Source: Candidatus Bathyarchaeota archaeon (GTDB taxonomy: Archaea; Thermoproteota; Bathyarchaeia; Bathyarchaeales; Bathycorpusculaceae). From it: a stretch of DNA of 64,000 nt. The DNA lies in contig JAOZIE010000008.1 of assembly GCA_026014485.1 (NCBI GenBank), forward strand, positions 62,001-126,000, read 5' to 3'. Shown here piece after piece: positions 36,220 to 43,920 of the stretch. Position 1 is the first letter of the stretch; the number at the start of each line of letters is the position of its first letter. The position numbers were made by a program, and so were the translations under genes. The notes under the pieces were generated by a model. That model was not told where the DNA came from. It ran no database searches and worked only from the letters and a program-made list of their open reading frames with translations.

Positions 36220-36669
36220 ATGCCGAAGCGTAATGATTTGGAGCAGCGTGCTCTACATTTTGTTGTAAATACGGGTTATCAAGGCGTTTTGCAGTCGGAG
36301 CTATGGCGGGAGTTAAACGCGAGCAGCCGTGAGGGTTCGCGGGTCGCCATCAAGTTGGAGGAGAAGGGGCTTATCCGTAGGGAGAAGGAGCTTGAAGGCG
36401 GACGGTGGACGTACAGGCTTTACCCGAAGCGTATGCCTGCCAGCATCGAAACCATCGTGGATTGTCCGTGTTTGATGTGTCAGGATAACGCGCGGTGTGA
36501 CCCAACGACTGTGACTTCGCCTAAGAGCTGCGAGAAGCTAACTGTATGGATTATCGGTTTAGATAAGCCAAAAGAGGAACTTGCTGTTGACTCTGACTCT
36601 GTCGATGCGGTTCCTGAGGCGCCTGTGATGGGTGAAGTTTCCAGTGGGCAAGACGAAAACGTGGATTAG
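36220..36669 (+). CDS. RPC39/TFE-beta-like winged-helix protein with a Cys cluster
   Basis: A 149-residue protein. Residues 1 to about 70 form a winged helix (GVLQSELWRELNASSREGS, then EEKGLIRRE). Residues 82-104 carry five Cys in the pattern C-P-C-L-M-C, then C93 and C104. That arrangement is like the [4Fe-4S] domain of TFE-beta and of its eukaryotic relative RPC39. The C-terminal 40 residues are acidic. It probably pairs with TFE alpha (12820-13332) in transcription initiation. An alternative is a stand-alone Fe-S sensing regulator. It overlaps the RlmE gene. Confidence 0.7.
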   Translation: MPKRNDLEQRALHFVVNTGYQGVLQSELWRELNASSREGSRVAIKLEEKGLIRREKELEGGRWTYRLYPKRMPASIETIVDCPCLMCQDNARCDPTTVTSPKSCEKLTVWIIGLDKPKEELAVDSDSVDAVPEAPVMGEVSSGQDENVD

Positions 36670-37267
36670 TCAGCGCAAGAAGGAGTACTACTACAAGAAG
36701 GCCAAAGCGGAGAACTACCGTAGCCGCGCCACCTACAAGCTTGCCCAAACCATAGAGAAGTACCATTTTATCCGCTACGGCGACGTGGTGGTGGATTTGG
36801 GGGCGGCGCCCGGCGGCTGGATTCAGTCTGCGCGGAAAGCCGCAGGCAAGAACGGCTTCGTTTTAGGTGTAGATTTGAATCCGATTGAACCCTTCGAGCA
36901 GACCTACATCCGCACAATTGTCTGTGACTTGACGGATTCAGGTGCAGTGCGGGAGATTTTGAGTTTTCTTCCGACAAAGGCTGATGTGGTGCTGTCGGAT
37001 ATGTCGCCTAACATAATTGGCGTTTGGGAAGTGGACCACGCGCGGCAGATTGATTTGGCGACGAAGGCGCTGGAGGTTGCACAGCAGATTCTGTGTCCGC
37101 ATGGGAACTTCTTCACGAAGGTTTTCCAAGGTGACCTGCTTGACCAGTATTTGGCGAAGGTTAAAGTGGCATTCGACGAGGTTAAACTCATCAAGCCCAA
37201 GGCTAGCCGCGCTCAAAGTAGCGAAATGTACATTCTTGCGTTGGGGCTGAAGGTTCCTGAAGAGTAA
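36644..37267 (+). CDS. rlmE: FtsJ/RlmE-type rRNA 2'-O-methyltransferase
   Basis: A methyltransferase of about 207 residues that methylates a ribose in large-subunit rRNA. It has YRSRATYKLAQ, the SAM motif VVDLGAAPGGWIQSA and the K-D-K-E tetrad: Lys in RATYK, Asp in LSDMSPN, Lys in FTKVFQG and Glu in SSEMYIL. The start is GTG 36644, with GGTGA eight bases upstream; GTG 36632 is possible. It overlaps the 3' end of the TFE-beta-like gene in another frame. Confidence 0.92.
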   Translation: MGKTKTWISQRKKEYYYKKAKAENYRSRATYKLAQTIEKYHFIRYGDVVVDLGAAPGGWIQSARKAAGKNGFVLGVDLNPIEPFEQTYIRTIVCDLTDSGAVREILSFLPTKADVVLSDMSPNIIGVWEVDHARQIDLATKALEVAQQILCPHGNFFTKVFQGDLLDQYLAKVKVAFDEVKLIKPKASRAQSSEMYILALGLKVPEE

Positions 37268-37310
37268 AACTAATTTTCTCTAAAGCCCACTTACCCGCTG
37301 GTGATACGGC

Positions 37311-38003
37311 TTGAGAATTGTCTGTGCAGATTCCGCAGCTGCCGTTCTGGACGAAAAGTTTGCACCCGTGACGTTGGTGGCTTCCGTTGCTGTGCTGGTT
37401 GAGCCGCCCTACCGCGAGGCACACATACGCTTGTCAGAGCCCATTTGGCTGGCAGTGGACGACAGCTTCGATGTCATCGTTGAGGAGGCGCAGCTTTGTC
37501 AGGCGCTGCTGGAAACCGTAACAGCCGATGTCGTGCACTTGGACACTTCGCTGGGTGGTGTGCCCGTGGATGAGTTGTCGCCTGTAGAGTTGTCGAATAT
37601 GCGTCTGTCCAGCCGCGCACGGGTAAACCTGCTAAAGATTCTGCCTAAGCTGAGGCGCACAGCAGGGGAAATCCGACGCAAACACGAAATCGAAACGTTA
37701 GCTATGGGCAAGGAAAGCGTCGCTGTCCGCATAGCAGAGTTAACCGCAGGTTCCGAGGCAGTGCTGTACGCCTGCACAGAAGCGGTCGAAGAGAAAACGC
37801 CTCTGCTGCTTGGATTACCCATAAAATGCACCCACCGCATAAGCAACGACGCAGTGTGTCTGCATTCGCTTATGCCCGCCGAACACGACGTACGCGGATA
37901 CGCAACCGACAAAAACGGTGTCCTCCAAAAAGTCACGTTGACAGAGATGCCAAACCCCACCGCAAGAGGCTTCAGAACAATAAAAATAACCCCCAACCCA
38001 TAA
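37311..38003 (+). CDS. Uncharacterised archaeal protein, possibly DUF4152
   Basis: A 230-residue soluble protein that starts with TTG (MRIVCADSAAAVLDEKF). The first half is beta-rich, with LVEPPYREAHIRLSEP and a repeated VVHLDTSLGGVPVDEL segment. The second half is helical with basic residues (LRRTAGEIRRKHEIE). The start and the VEPPYREA block remind me of the archaeal DUF4152 family, which has no known function; this is recollection only. No catalytic motif is obvious. It lies 43 bases after rlmE and may be co-transcribed. Confidence 0.6.
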   Translation: MRIVCADSAAAVLDEKFAPVTLVASVAVLVEPPYREAHIRLSEPIWLAVDDSFDVIVEEAQLCQALLETVTADVVHLDTSLGGVPVDELSPVELSNMRLSSRARVNLLKILPKLRRTAGEIRRKHEIETLAMGKESVAVRIAELTAGSEAVLYACTEAVEEKTPLLLGLPIKCTHRISNDAVCLHSLMPAEHDVRGYATDKNGVLQKVTLTEMPNPTARGFRTIKITPNP

Positions 38004-38044
38004 CGCCCAAAGCATCCACGTAACCCGTTGAAAACAAAAGAAGC

Positions 38045-38104
38045 CTATTTGCCGCCAAATATTGATTCAGTGCAAAAATCTATAGGGGGAGGTCGCTATT
38101 GGCG
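38045..38104 (+). repeat. Dispersed repeat, copy B
   Basis: A 60-base near-copy of 7884-7944, lacking one T within the G-run. It lies in the 335-base spacer between the DUF4152-like gene and uS15. The shared frame reads YL-x3-IDS-x-QKSIGG; after the G-run the missing base shifts the frame relative to copy A. CGCCAA near the left end and TTGGCG at the right end form a 6-base inverted repeat. The remainder of the spacer (38105-38338) has a 74-codon open frame with no recognisable features and then the uS15 promoter region. Confidence 0.7.
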
Positions 38105-38338
38105 TTTTCTGCAGTCAAACCAACATGGAACCCGCAACGAGGTTGGGGTGCGGACTGGCTGAAAGGTAGTTTAGTTAACTGTTTAGCCCGTTGCTATATG
38201 CCTGGGGGTTATAGCAGAAAATTGTGGCGGCAAGTAAGGCAACCGCATGTTGATAGACGAGGATTTTTGGGGCTTCTACAGTTATTCTTAAATATGCGTT
38301 TCATGTGGGTAAAGGTGCAATAAGTTAAGGTAATAGCT

Positions 38339-38779
38339 ATGCCAAAGCAGGAAAAAGGAAAATCACATTCGATTCGTCCGGTAAGCAGAAGACCACCTAA
38401 CTGGTGCAAATACGAGCCAGAAGAAGTCGAAGCATTCATCATTAAACTCGCCAAGGAAGGCCACAACCAAAGCAGCATAGGCACAATTCTGCGAGACCAA
38501 TACGCCATTCCACTGGCAAAGCCGATTACAGGCAAAAGCGTCAGCCAAACCCTCAAAGAAGCCAACCTCGCTCAAGCCCTGCCCGAAGACCTCAGCAATC
38601 TGATGCGCAAGGCAAAACGCATGGCAGTCCACATGGACAAAAACAAGAAAGACGCCCACAACAAACGCAGCATGGTTATGATTGAAGCCAAAATCCACAA
38701 GCTCGGCAGATACTACAAACGCAAAGGCGTCTTAGAAAAGAACTGGAAGTTTAAACCAAAAATCGCTTCCATCGCATAA
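38339..38779 (+). CDS. rps15: Small-subunit ribosomal protein uS15
   Basis: A 146-residue archaeal/eukaryotic-type uS15, longer than the bacterial 89-residue form because of an N-terminal extension (KGKSHSIRPVSRRPP). It has IGTILRDQYAIPLAK and the C-terminal MVMIEAKIHKLGRYYKRKG, the rRNA-binding helices. It heads a cluster with the DHH nuclease and Pcc1. The AT-rich TATTCTTAAATATG at about 38284 may be its TATA region. Confidence 0.95.
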   Translation: MPKQEKGKSHSIRPVSRRPPNWCKYEPEEVEAFIIKLAKEGHNQSSIGTILRDQYAIPLAKPITGKSVSQTLKEANLAQALPEDLSNLMRKAKRMAVHMDKNKKDAHNKRSMVMIEAKIHKLGRYYKRKGVLEKNWKFKPKIASIA

Positions 38780-38897
38780 CACACGCGCAAACGCGCACAA
38801 CCTTCTTTTCCCCATAATTCTACTTTTCACGCGCAAAACATAACAGCAACCCCGCACACACCTTCTTCAAACCGCCTAACCTAAAGAGCGAACCAAC

Positions 38898-40367
38898 ATG
38901 CCCCAAGAACCAGACCCAACAGACACCCAAAACTTCCTAAAAGACGCCAAGGCAGCCGCCCAAGTCATCCAAGAAACAATACAAAACGACGGCTTCATAC
39001 ACATATTCAGCCACCTAGACGCAGACGGCATCGCAGCCGCAGCCATCATCTCCAAAGCACTCCAACGGCAACACGCACGCTACCGCGCACGTATAACCCA
39101 ATGGGTCGACGAAAAAATCGCCACTGAAATCCAAGCCGACAAACCCGAACTGCTCATACTTACCGACTTCGGAAGCGGCTACCTAGAACTTCTCACCCAA
39201 CAGCTTCCTAACCAAAAAATCGTCATACTAGACCACCATCAACCCACAGGAACAAACCAAAACCCCAACATCACCCAAGTCAACCCCCATCTACACAACA
39301 TGGACGGCGCAACAGAAGCCAGCGGCTCCACCGTTACATACCTCGCCGTCAAAGAACTGCACCCGCAAAACACTGACCTGTCCCCCACCGCCATTGTCGG
39401 TGCACTTGGTGACATGCAAGACCGATACAACCAACGGCAACTAGGCAGATTAAACACCATACTTGTCCAAGACGCCCAAAAAGTCGGGTTGCTTAAAGTG
39501 GAAAAAGACCTCACCTTCTTTGGCAGAGAAACCCGTCCCATTCACAAAACCCTCTCATCCACCACAAACCCTTTCCTTCCCGGTTTAAGTGGGGAAGAAG
39601 ACAAATCCCTTGCCTTCCTTAGCAGCCTCAACATTCCCCTCAAAAGCAGCGAGAAATGGCGTAGCCTCAGCGACCTAACCGAAGACGAAAAAAAACGCCT
39701 CTGCAGCGCCCTAGCCGAACATCTGCTCTCTAAGGGGTTGCACTACGAAATCACCAACCTCATTGGGCACATTTACACCTTTACCGCAGAAGAGCCCTCC
39801 ACGCCTCTTCGGGATGCACGGGAATTTGCGGTTCTTCTCAACAGTACTGGACGTATGGATCGACCCAGTTTGGGCATAGCCGTTTGTATGGGTGACCGTA
39901 AAGCTGCGCTGCAAGAATCCAACCAAGTTCTAGAGGATTATCGTAAAAGCATTAGTAAATATCTTAACTGGGTCTGGGAAAAACCCGAACGCCTCAAAGA
40001 ACTCGAAAACATCTATGTTGTCAACGGCGAAGATTTCGTCAGCGAAAAAATCATCGGCACCATCTCCTCCATACTCATAACTAGCCTTCCTAACCCTCAA
40101 AAACCCCTCATCGCCTACGCCAACGTCCCCAACGAAGGCCTAGCCAAACTTTCCTCCCGAACCACAGACATGGCAATCCGCAAAGGCATCAACTTGGGCA
40201 TAGTGATGCGGGCAGCCGAGCCGTTAGGCGGCAAAGGAGGCGGACACAACATAGCCGCAGGCGGTCAAGTGCCCATAGACAAAGCCGACGAATTTGTTAA
40301 AGCCGCCAACGACTTAGTAGGCAAGCAACTGCGGGGAGAGAACGTTGAAAGCGACAATAACTCTTGA
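38898..40367 (+). CDS. DHH-family single-strand exonuclease, archaeal RecJ/GAN-like
   Basis: A 489-residue DHH phosphoesterase. It has IFSHLDADGIAAAAII (motif I), LTDFGSGYLE (motif II) and VILDHHQPTG (motif III, DHH). A C-terminal DHHA1 domain ends in PLGGKGGGHNIAAGG. Archaeal relatives (GAN) bind GINS and act in replication or repair. The position after rps15 and before pcc1 matches a conserved archaeal neighbourhood. The 3' end overlaps pcc1 by 23 bases. Confidence 0.9.
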   Translation: MPQEPDPTDTQNFLKDAKAAAQVIQETIQNDGFIHIFSHLDADGIAAAAIISKALQRQHARYRARITQWVDEKIATEIQADKPELLILTDFGSGYLELLTQQLPNQKIVILDHHQPTGTNQNPNITQVNPHLHNMDGATEASGSTVTYLAVKELHPQNTDLSPTAIVGALGDMQDRYNQRQLGRLNTILVQDAQKVGLLKVEKDLTFFGRETRPIHKTLSSTTNPFLPGLSGEEDKSLAFLSSLNIPLKSSEKWRSLSDLTEDEKKRLCSALAEHLLSKGLHYEITNLIGHIYTFTAEEPSTPLRDAREFAVLLNSTGRMDRPSLGIAVCMGDRKAALQESNQVLEDYRKSISKYLNWVWEKPERLKELENIYVVNGEDFVSEKIIGTISSILITSLPNPQKPLIAYANVPNEGLAKLSSRTTDMAIRKGINLGIVMRAAEPLGGKGGGHNIAAGGQVPIDKADEFVKAANDLVGKQLRGENVESDNNS

Positions 40368-40596
40368 GTACGGCAACTCAGAAACAGCCGCAGCAGTCGC
40401 CGACGCGGTTTCACCCGACAACTCCACAGCACCCTCTGGGCTAAGCGTGAAAACTGAACATAAAGGCACTTGCGTGGTGACTGAGATAAACTTGAACGGC
40501 GCAGTTGCCACGTTCATAGCCACAATCGACGACCTTCTTGAAAGCGCATCCACCGCCGAAAAAACCCTACACATAATCAAAGAAAAACAGCCCTAA
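40345..40596 (+). CDS. pcc1: KEOPS subunit Pcc1
   Basis: An 83-residue protein with the Pcc1 fold pattern: KATITLEYGN, a middle strand pair (LSVKTEHKGTCVVTEINL) and the closing helix FIATIDDLLESASTAEKTLHII. Pcc1 dimerises the KEOPS complex through Kae1. It starts with TTG inside the 3' end of the DHH gene. Together with kae1 and bud32 it gives three of the KEOPS subunits in this window; Cgi121 is not seen. Confidence 0.85.
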   Translation: MKATITLEYGNSETAAAVADAVSPDNSTAPSGLSVKTEHKGTCVVTEINLNGAVATFIATIDDLLESASTAEKTLHIIKEKQP

Positions 40597-40693
40597 CCCC
40601 GCAACAGAAGCCACCCTTATTTATCTGCTAAAACGCTTGCTCTTTGTTTGTTTTCTGAAAGTTAATATTTGTTTTTCAGCTTATTGAGATGCT

Positions 40694-41191
40694 ATGTCGT
40701 TTCATGTTCGCCGCAGAGACCGCGAAATCACCGACGCCGCCGAAATGCGTGCCGTCCTCAAAACCGCCAAACACGTCACCATCGCGCTTTGCCTGGGTGA
40801 TGAGCCGTATTTGGTTTCGTTAAGCCACGGCTACGACGAAGAAAATAGTTGCCTATACTTTCATTGCGCCCCTGAAGGCAAAAAACTAGTTTACGCGCAG
40901 GCAAACCCCAAGGTCTGGGGGCAGGCGATGTTGGATTTCGGCGTCACCGACGAATGTGACTACGCCTACACTTCGGTGCATTTCTCAGGTACAATGCGGC
41001 TGATTGAAGATTTAGCTGAGAAACGCCATGCCATGGAGGTTCTGGTGAGGCAGCAATCCAAAACCCCTGAAGCTAAACTGGCAAAAATCTCCCCCGAAAA
41101 ACTCGCCAAAACCACAATGCTCCGCATCAACATCAACGACTTGACGGGCAAGAAGCACCAAAACCCAAAAGTCAACACAAACACACCCTAA
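40694..41191 (+). CDS. FMN-binding split-barrel protein (pyridoxamine oxidase-like)
   Basis: A 165-residue protein of the PNPOx-like/NimA family. It has VTIALCLGDEPYLVSLSHGYDEENSCLYFHCAPEGKKL, the flavin-binding barrel with the His before Ala-Pro-Glu-Gly-Lys (phosphate contacts), and the closing TSVHFSGTMRLIED. Members bind FMN or heme and reduce small molecules such as nitroimidazoles. The real substrate is unknown. ATG 40694 follows an AT-rich stretch. Confidence 0.8.
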   Translation: MSFHVRRRDREITDAAEMRAVLKTAKHVTIALCLGDEPYLVSLSHGYDEENSCLYFHCAPEGKKLVYAQANPKVWGQAMLDFGVTDECDYAYTSVHFSGTMRLIEDLAEKRHAMEVLVRQQSKTPEAKLAKISPEKLAKTTMLRININDLTGKKHQNPKVNTNTP

Positions 41192-41271
41192 ACCCAGCCA
41201 GCTACGCAACAGTTTTGCAGTTTCCCGAGAAAAGTTAATTAGCTAAGGCATATGTATTGTTTCGGCGTCTT

Positions 41272-41346
41272 GCCCAGGTAGTATAGTTCGGTCTAGTATA
41301 TGCGGCTGTCGCCCGCAGGACCCGGGTCCGAATCCCGGCCTGGGCG
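41272..41346 (+). tRNA. tRNA-Asp (anticodon GTC)
   Basis: A 75-base cloverleaf. The acceptor GCCCAGG pairs with CCTGGGC, and the anticodon stem TGCGG pairs with CCGCA around loop CTGTCGC. The T-arm is CCGGG TCCGAAT CCCGG. The discriminator is G, and CCA is encoded at 41347-41349. No intron is seen. Confidence 0.95.
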
Positions 41347-41452
41347 CCACTTCCCTTTTACAAACTAACATCCGCTTCGAAAGGCTTACGTGCTTCTTGT
41401 TTTATTTTGGGCGGTGGGTTTTTTGTGCTGTTTTTGTGTGGTTGTTAATCAC

Positions 41453-41490
41453 AATATTTATATCGGTATCGACATATCTATTCCGATATG
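41453..41490 (+). promoter_or_regulatory. Promoter with PadR-type operator, copy 1
   Basis: A TATA box (AATATTTATA, 41453-41462) runs into TATCGGTATCGACATAT and, after a short gap, CCGATATG. The segment 41461-41490 is nearly the same as 43328-43360 in front of the padR gene. It covers the TATA box and the expected start site, as a repressor operator would. It drives the small protein/CooC-like/ABC ATPase genes. Confidence 0.65.
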
Positions 41491-41501
41491 TTGGTGTAGA
41501 T

Positions 41502-41621
41502 ATGGCAATTAAAGGCATTCAGGATGTGTATATGTTGAACTCTTCTGTATCTATCAAAACGATGAATAAACAAGGGTTACAAAACCCATTTTCAAAGAAA
41601 AAAACGGGGGCAAAACCATGA
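41502..41621 (+). CDS. 39-residue protein coupled to the CooC-like ATPase
   Basis: A short frame starting ATG 41502 (MAIKGIQDVYMLNSS...) that ends in a basic tail (NPFSKKKTGAKP). Its TGA overlaps the ATG of the next gene as ATGA, which argues that it is translated. The start lies about 15 bases after the expected transcription start. A longer in-frame reading to 41397 would run through the promoter and is rejected. No family is recognised. It may act as a leader for translational coupling or as a small partner protein. Confidence 0.5.
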   Translation: MAIKGIQDVYMLNSSVSIKTMNKQGLQNPFSKKKTGAKP

Positions 41622-42376
41622 AAATTCTAATCTGTGGAAAAGGCGGCAGTGGAAAAAGCACCCTCGCCTCCCTTCTGGCAAAAAATCTACTCACCAAAGG
41701 ATACCGAGTTCTCGTCGTAGACACAGACGAATCAAACTACGGACTCAGCACCCAACTTGGCATGGAAGACCCCAAAGCACTCATGGACCAACTCGGAGGA
41801 AAAGCAGCCATACTAAACAAACAGTTAAGCGCATTCAATGCCGGCAAACCCGTAATCACACTCAACGAATCATGGACCATCGACGAAATCCCCAGTGAAT
41901 GCGTCACAAAAAAAGGCGACTTGTACCTGATGCAAATCGGAAAAGTACACCACTTTGAAGAAGGATGCGCCTGCCCCATGGGCGGATTAGCCAAAGATTT
42001 CGTGTGCCAACTAAACTTAGCACCAAAAGATGTTGCAATAATTGACACTGAAGCTGGGACCGAACATCTAGCCAGAGGTGTAGCAAGTGGCGTCGATGTC
42101 GTTTTAATGGTTTTGGACCCATCGTGCGAATCCATTAAACTGTCCGAAAAAACCTCTGCAATGGCCAGCGAAGCACACAAATCCGTCTACTTCATCCTCA
42201 ACAAAATCAACGCAAGCCTCGCCGAAACAATGCTAAACAAGTTAGGCAAAACTCGAGTAATCGCCCAAATACCCTTCAACCAATCCATCCAACAAAAAGG
42301 GCTAACCGGAGAAGAACTAGAAACAGACGTCCCTGAAATCGAAGCAATCGCGAATTTTGTAATTCAAAACTCGTAA
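41618..42376 (+). CDS. cooC: CooC-like nickel-maturation ATPase (MinD/ParA superfamily)
   Basis: A 252-residue P-loop ATPase. The deviant Walker A is CGKGGSGKSTLAS, the next Asp motif is VLVVDTDESNYGLS, and EEGCACPMGGLAKDF holds the Cys-x-Cys characteristic of CooC, which binds metal at the dimer interface. IIDTEAGTEHLARG is the Walker B/switch region. CooC inserts nickel into CO dehydrogenase; no CODH gene lies in this window. It is expressed from a PadR-operator promoter, just before an orphan ABC ATPase. Confidence 0.85.
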   Translation: MKILICGKGGSGKSTLASLLAKNLLTKGYRVLVVDTDESNYGLSTQLGMEDPKALMDQLGGKAAILNKQLSAFNAGKPVITLNESWTIDEIPSECVTKKGDLYLMQIGKVHHFEEGCACPMGGLAKDFVCQLNLAPKDVAIIDTEAGTEHLARGVASGVDVVLMVLDPSCESIKLSEKTSAMASEAHKSVYFILNKINASLAETMLNKLGKTRVIAQIPFNQSIQQKGLTGEELETDVPEIEAIANFVIQNS

Positions 42377-42422
42377 GCAACCTCAACGAATACCCAAACA
42401 GGTCTCAAAGCAGGTACCAAAA

Positions 42423-43166
42423 ATGAAAATGAAAATCATAGATACGACTTTTCCCTACGAAAACGAAAATACTGCCTTAGACAACATCCAGCTGAATGTT
42501 GAAACAAATGATGTCCTATCCATTTTAGGACCCACTGGCGCAGGAAAAACGACCTTACTAACACATATCCGCAGTCTGCTGGAGACCTGTGGCGACACAG
42601 TCATGGTTGACGGTGAAGAACTCCGCAGAATGGGTCCTATTGAAGCTGTTAAAAAGATGCGGTCTGTGCCTCAGCGAACTGGTTTCTCGAAAGCTACTGT
42701 TTTCGATTCTGTGATGCTTGAACAAACACCTCCTGTTTCAAAAAAAGACATTGAAATCGCGCAGGACCTCATAGGCCAGCTTGGTTTAAGCGAGGTTTCT
42801 TTGAAGCATCTTGATGAAATAAGCATTGGTGACCTGCAGAAGGTTCAGCTTGCTCAGGCTTTGGTTAAGAAACCAAAAGTTCTGTTGCTTGATGAACCGA
42901 CCAACAATTTCGATGTATCTACTCAGCATCAGATAATGTCCGCGATTGTTGACTTTGTGAAACGAAACGACTCAACAGCAATCATGGCGCTATATGACAT
43001 TAATCTCGCATTGTGTTGCTCTAACAAATTTGCCATGTTAAAAAACGGAAAAATCTTCACTGCTGGACAATGCGACGTTATCACACCTGAGAACATAGAA
43101 GCGGTCTACGGTTTTCCTGTAAATGTAGTAAATTTCATGGGTAAACCCATGATAATGCCGCTATAG
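42423..43166 (+). CDS. Orphan FecE/BtuD-like ABC ATPase with degenerate motifs
   Basis: A 247-residue ABC ATPase. Walker A LGPTGAGKTTLL and Walker B PKVLLLDEPTNNFD are intact. The LSGGQ-type signature is replaced by ISIGDLQKVQLAQAL, and the H-loop reads ALYDINLA, so the switch His is Tyr. Its end (VYGFPVNVVNF...MIMPL) aligns with that of the BtuD-like ATPase at 51144, so both come from the same importer family. No permease or binding protein is adjacent. It may be regulatory or serve the importer encoded 8 kb away. It follows cooC by 46 bases. Confidence 0.8.
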   Translation: MKMKIIDTTFPYENENTALDNIQLNVETNDVLSILGPTGAGKTTLLTHIRSLLETCGDTVMVDGEELRRMGPIEAVKKMRSVPQRTGFSKATVFDSVMLEQTPPVSKKDIEIAQDLIGQLGLSEVSLKHLDEISIGDLQKVQLAQALVKKPKVLLLDEPTNNFDVSTQHQIMSAIVDFVKRNDSTAIMALYDINLALCCSNKFAMLKNGKIFTAGQCDVITPENIEAVYGFPVNVVNFMGKPMIMPL

Positions 43167-43190
43167 CGCCGCCTGAAAATCCTTCGGCTA

Positions 43191-43221
43191 ACCCCATCAG
43201 ACCTGATGGTCCTTGTGGGGT
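43191..43221 (+). terminator. Stem-loop after the orphan ABC ATPase gene
   Basis: CCATCAG (43194-43200) and CTGATGG (43203-43209) form a tight hairpin. ACCCC (43191-43195) and GGGGT (43217-43221) could close an outer stem. The two pairings partly compete. It lies 25 bases after the stop of the ABC ATPase gene and before the padR promoter. Confidence 0.45.
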
Positions 43222-43327
43222 GTGGGCTATAGCACGTTTCTATTGGACTTCTGCCTGTTGTGGATTAATTCAAAATCAATCCTGCAGCTTGTAGTTGTGG
43301 CTAACTTTTTCGCGAAAAGCTTATAGC

Positions 43328-43360
43328 TATCGGTATCGATATATGTCTGTATCGATATAG
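43328..43360 (+). promoter_or_regulatory. PadR-type operator, copy 2 (autoregulatory)
   Basis: TATCGGTATCGATATATG is followed by TCTGTATCGATATA, ten bases before the padR ATG. TATCGATA is itself palindromic and appears twice. Nearly the same sequence lies at 41461-41490. This fits PadR repressing both its own promoter and that of the CooC-like operon. Confidence 0.65.
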
Positions 43361-43370
43361 GGTGTGGCTG

Positions 43371-43844
43371 ATGACAAACGGATTACTCAAAATGTGTATG
43401 CTAAAAATAATCTCCATGGGCGAAGTTAGCGGATACCAGATCATAAAGCGCGTTGAAACGTTAATAGGCAAGAAACCCAGCGCAGGTTCGGTTTACCCCC
43501 TGCTAAAATCTATGCAAGACCAAGGATGGATAGTTGGGAAAAAAACGGGCAATAAGATTCTCTATGAAATAACTGATCAAGGGAAAGAAATCATTCAGAA
43601 ACACGATTTATTGAAGGAGCATATCTCTCAAAAAGTTCGTGAATCCATTTTGCTGGCCCACAACACATTCGAAGATTTCACTTTGGCACTGAAAAAAGAT
43701 TTCCATCTTACCTTCATTGAAACTTTGGATACCCTAAGTCCCTTGTTAAGTGAACTTTCAAGGCTCAAAGCAGAAGGTGTAGACCCCGAAAAAATCAACA
43801 AGGTCCTTTCCAAAGCAAGAGACGAGCTGCAAAAACTGAAGTAA
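43371..43844 (+). CDS. PadR-family transcriptional regulator
   Basis: A 157-residue regulator. The N-terminal winged helix reads MLKIISMGEVSGYQIIKRVE...KPSAGSVYPLLKSMQDQGWIV...GNKILYEITDQGK, the classical PadR pattern. The C-terminal helices form the dimer arm and probably sense a ligand. GTG 43362 is an alternative start. It is followed by an MFS exporter gene, the usual drug-efflux partner of PadR, and by a methyltransferase. It likely binds the two operators described. Confidence 0.9.
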   Translation: MTNGLLKMCMLKIISMGEVSGYQIIKRVETLIGKKPSAGSVYPLLKSMQDQGWIVGKKTGNKILYEITDQGKEIIQKHDLLKEHISQKVRESILLAHNTFEDFTLALKKDFHLTFIETLDTLSPLLSELSRLKAEGVDPEKINKVLSKARDELQKLK

Positions 43845-43920
43845 GATGCACGACCGGAAATTCCGCTCTCAAGATGAGGGGGTATTTCGACGGTTTGTTT
43901 TTCTCAACGCTGGTGGCGAA

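Noticed and set aside
38099-38323. 74-codon frame after repeat B, before uS15
   Set aside because: It starts inside the repeat, has no ribosome binding site, and shows no conserved pattern; not supported as a gene.
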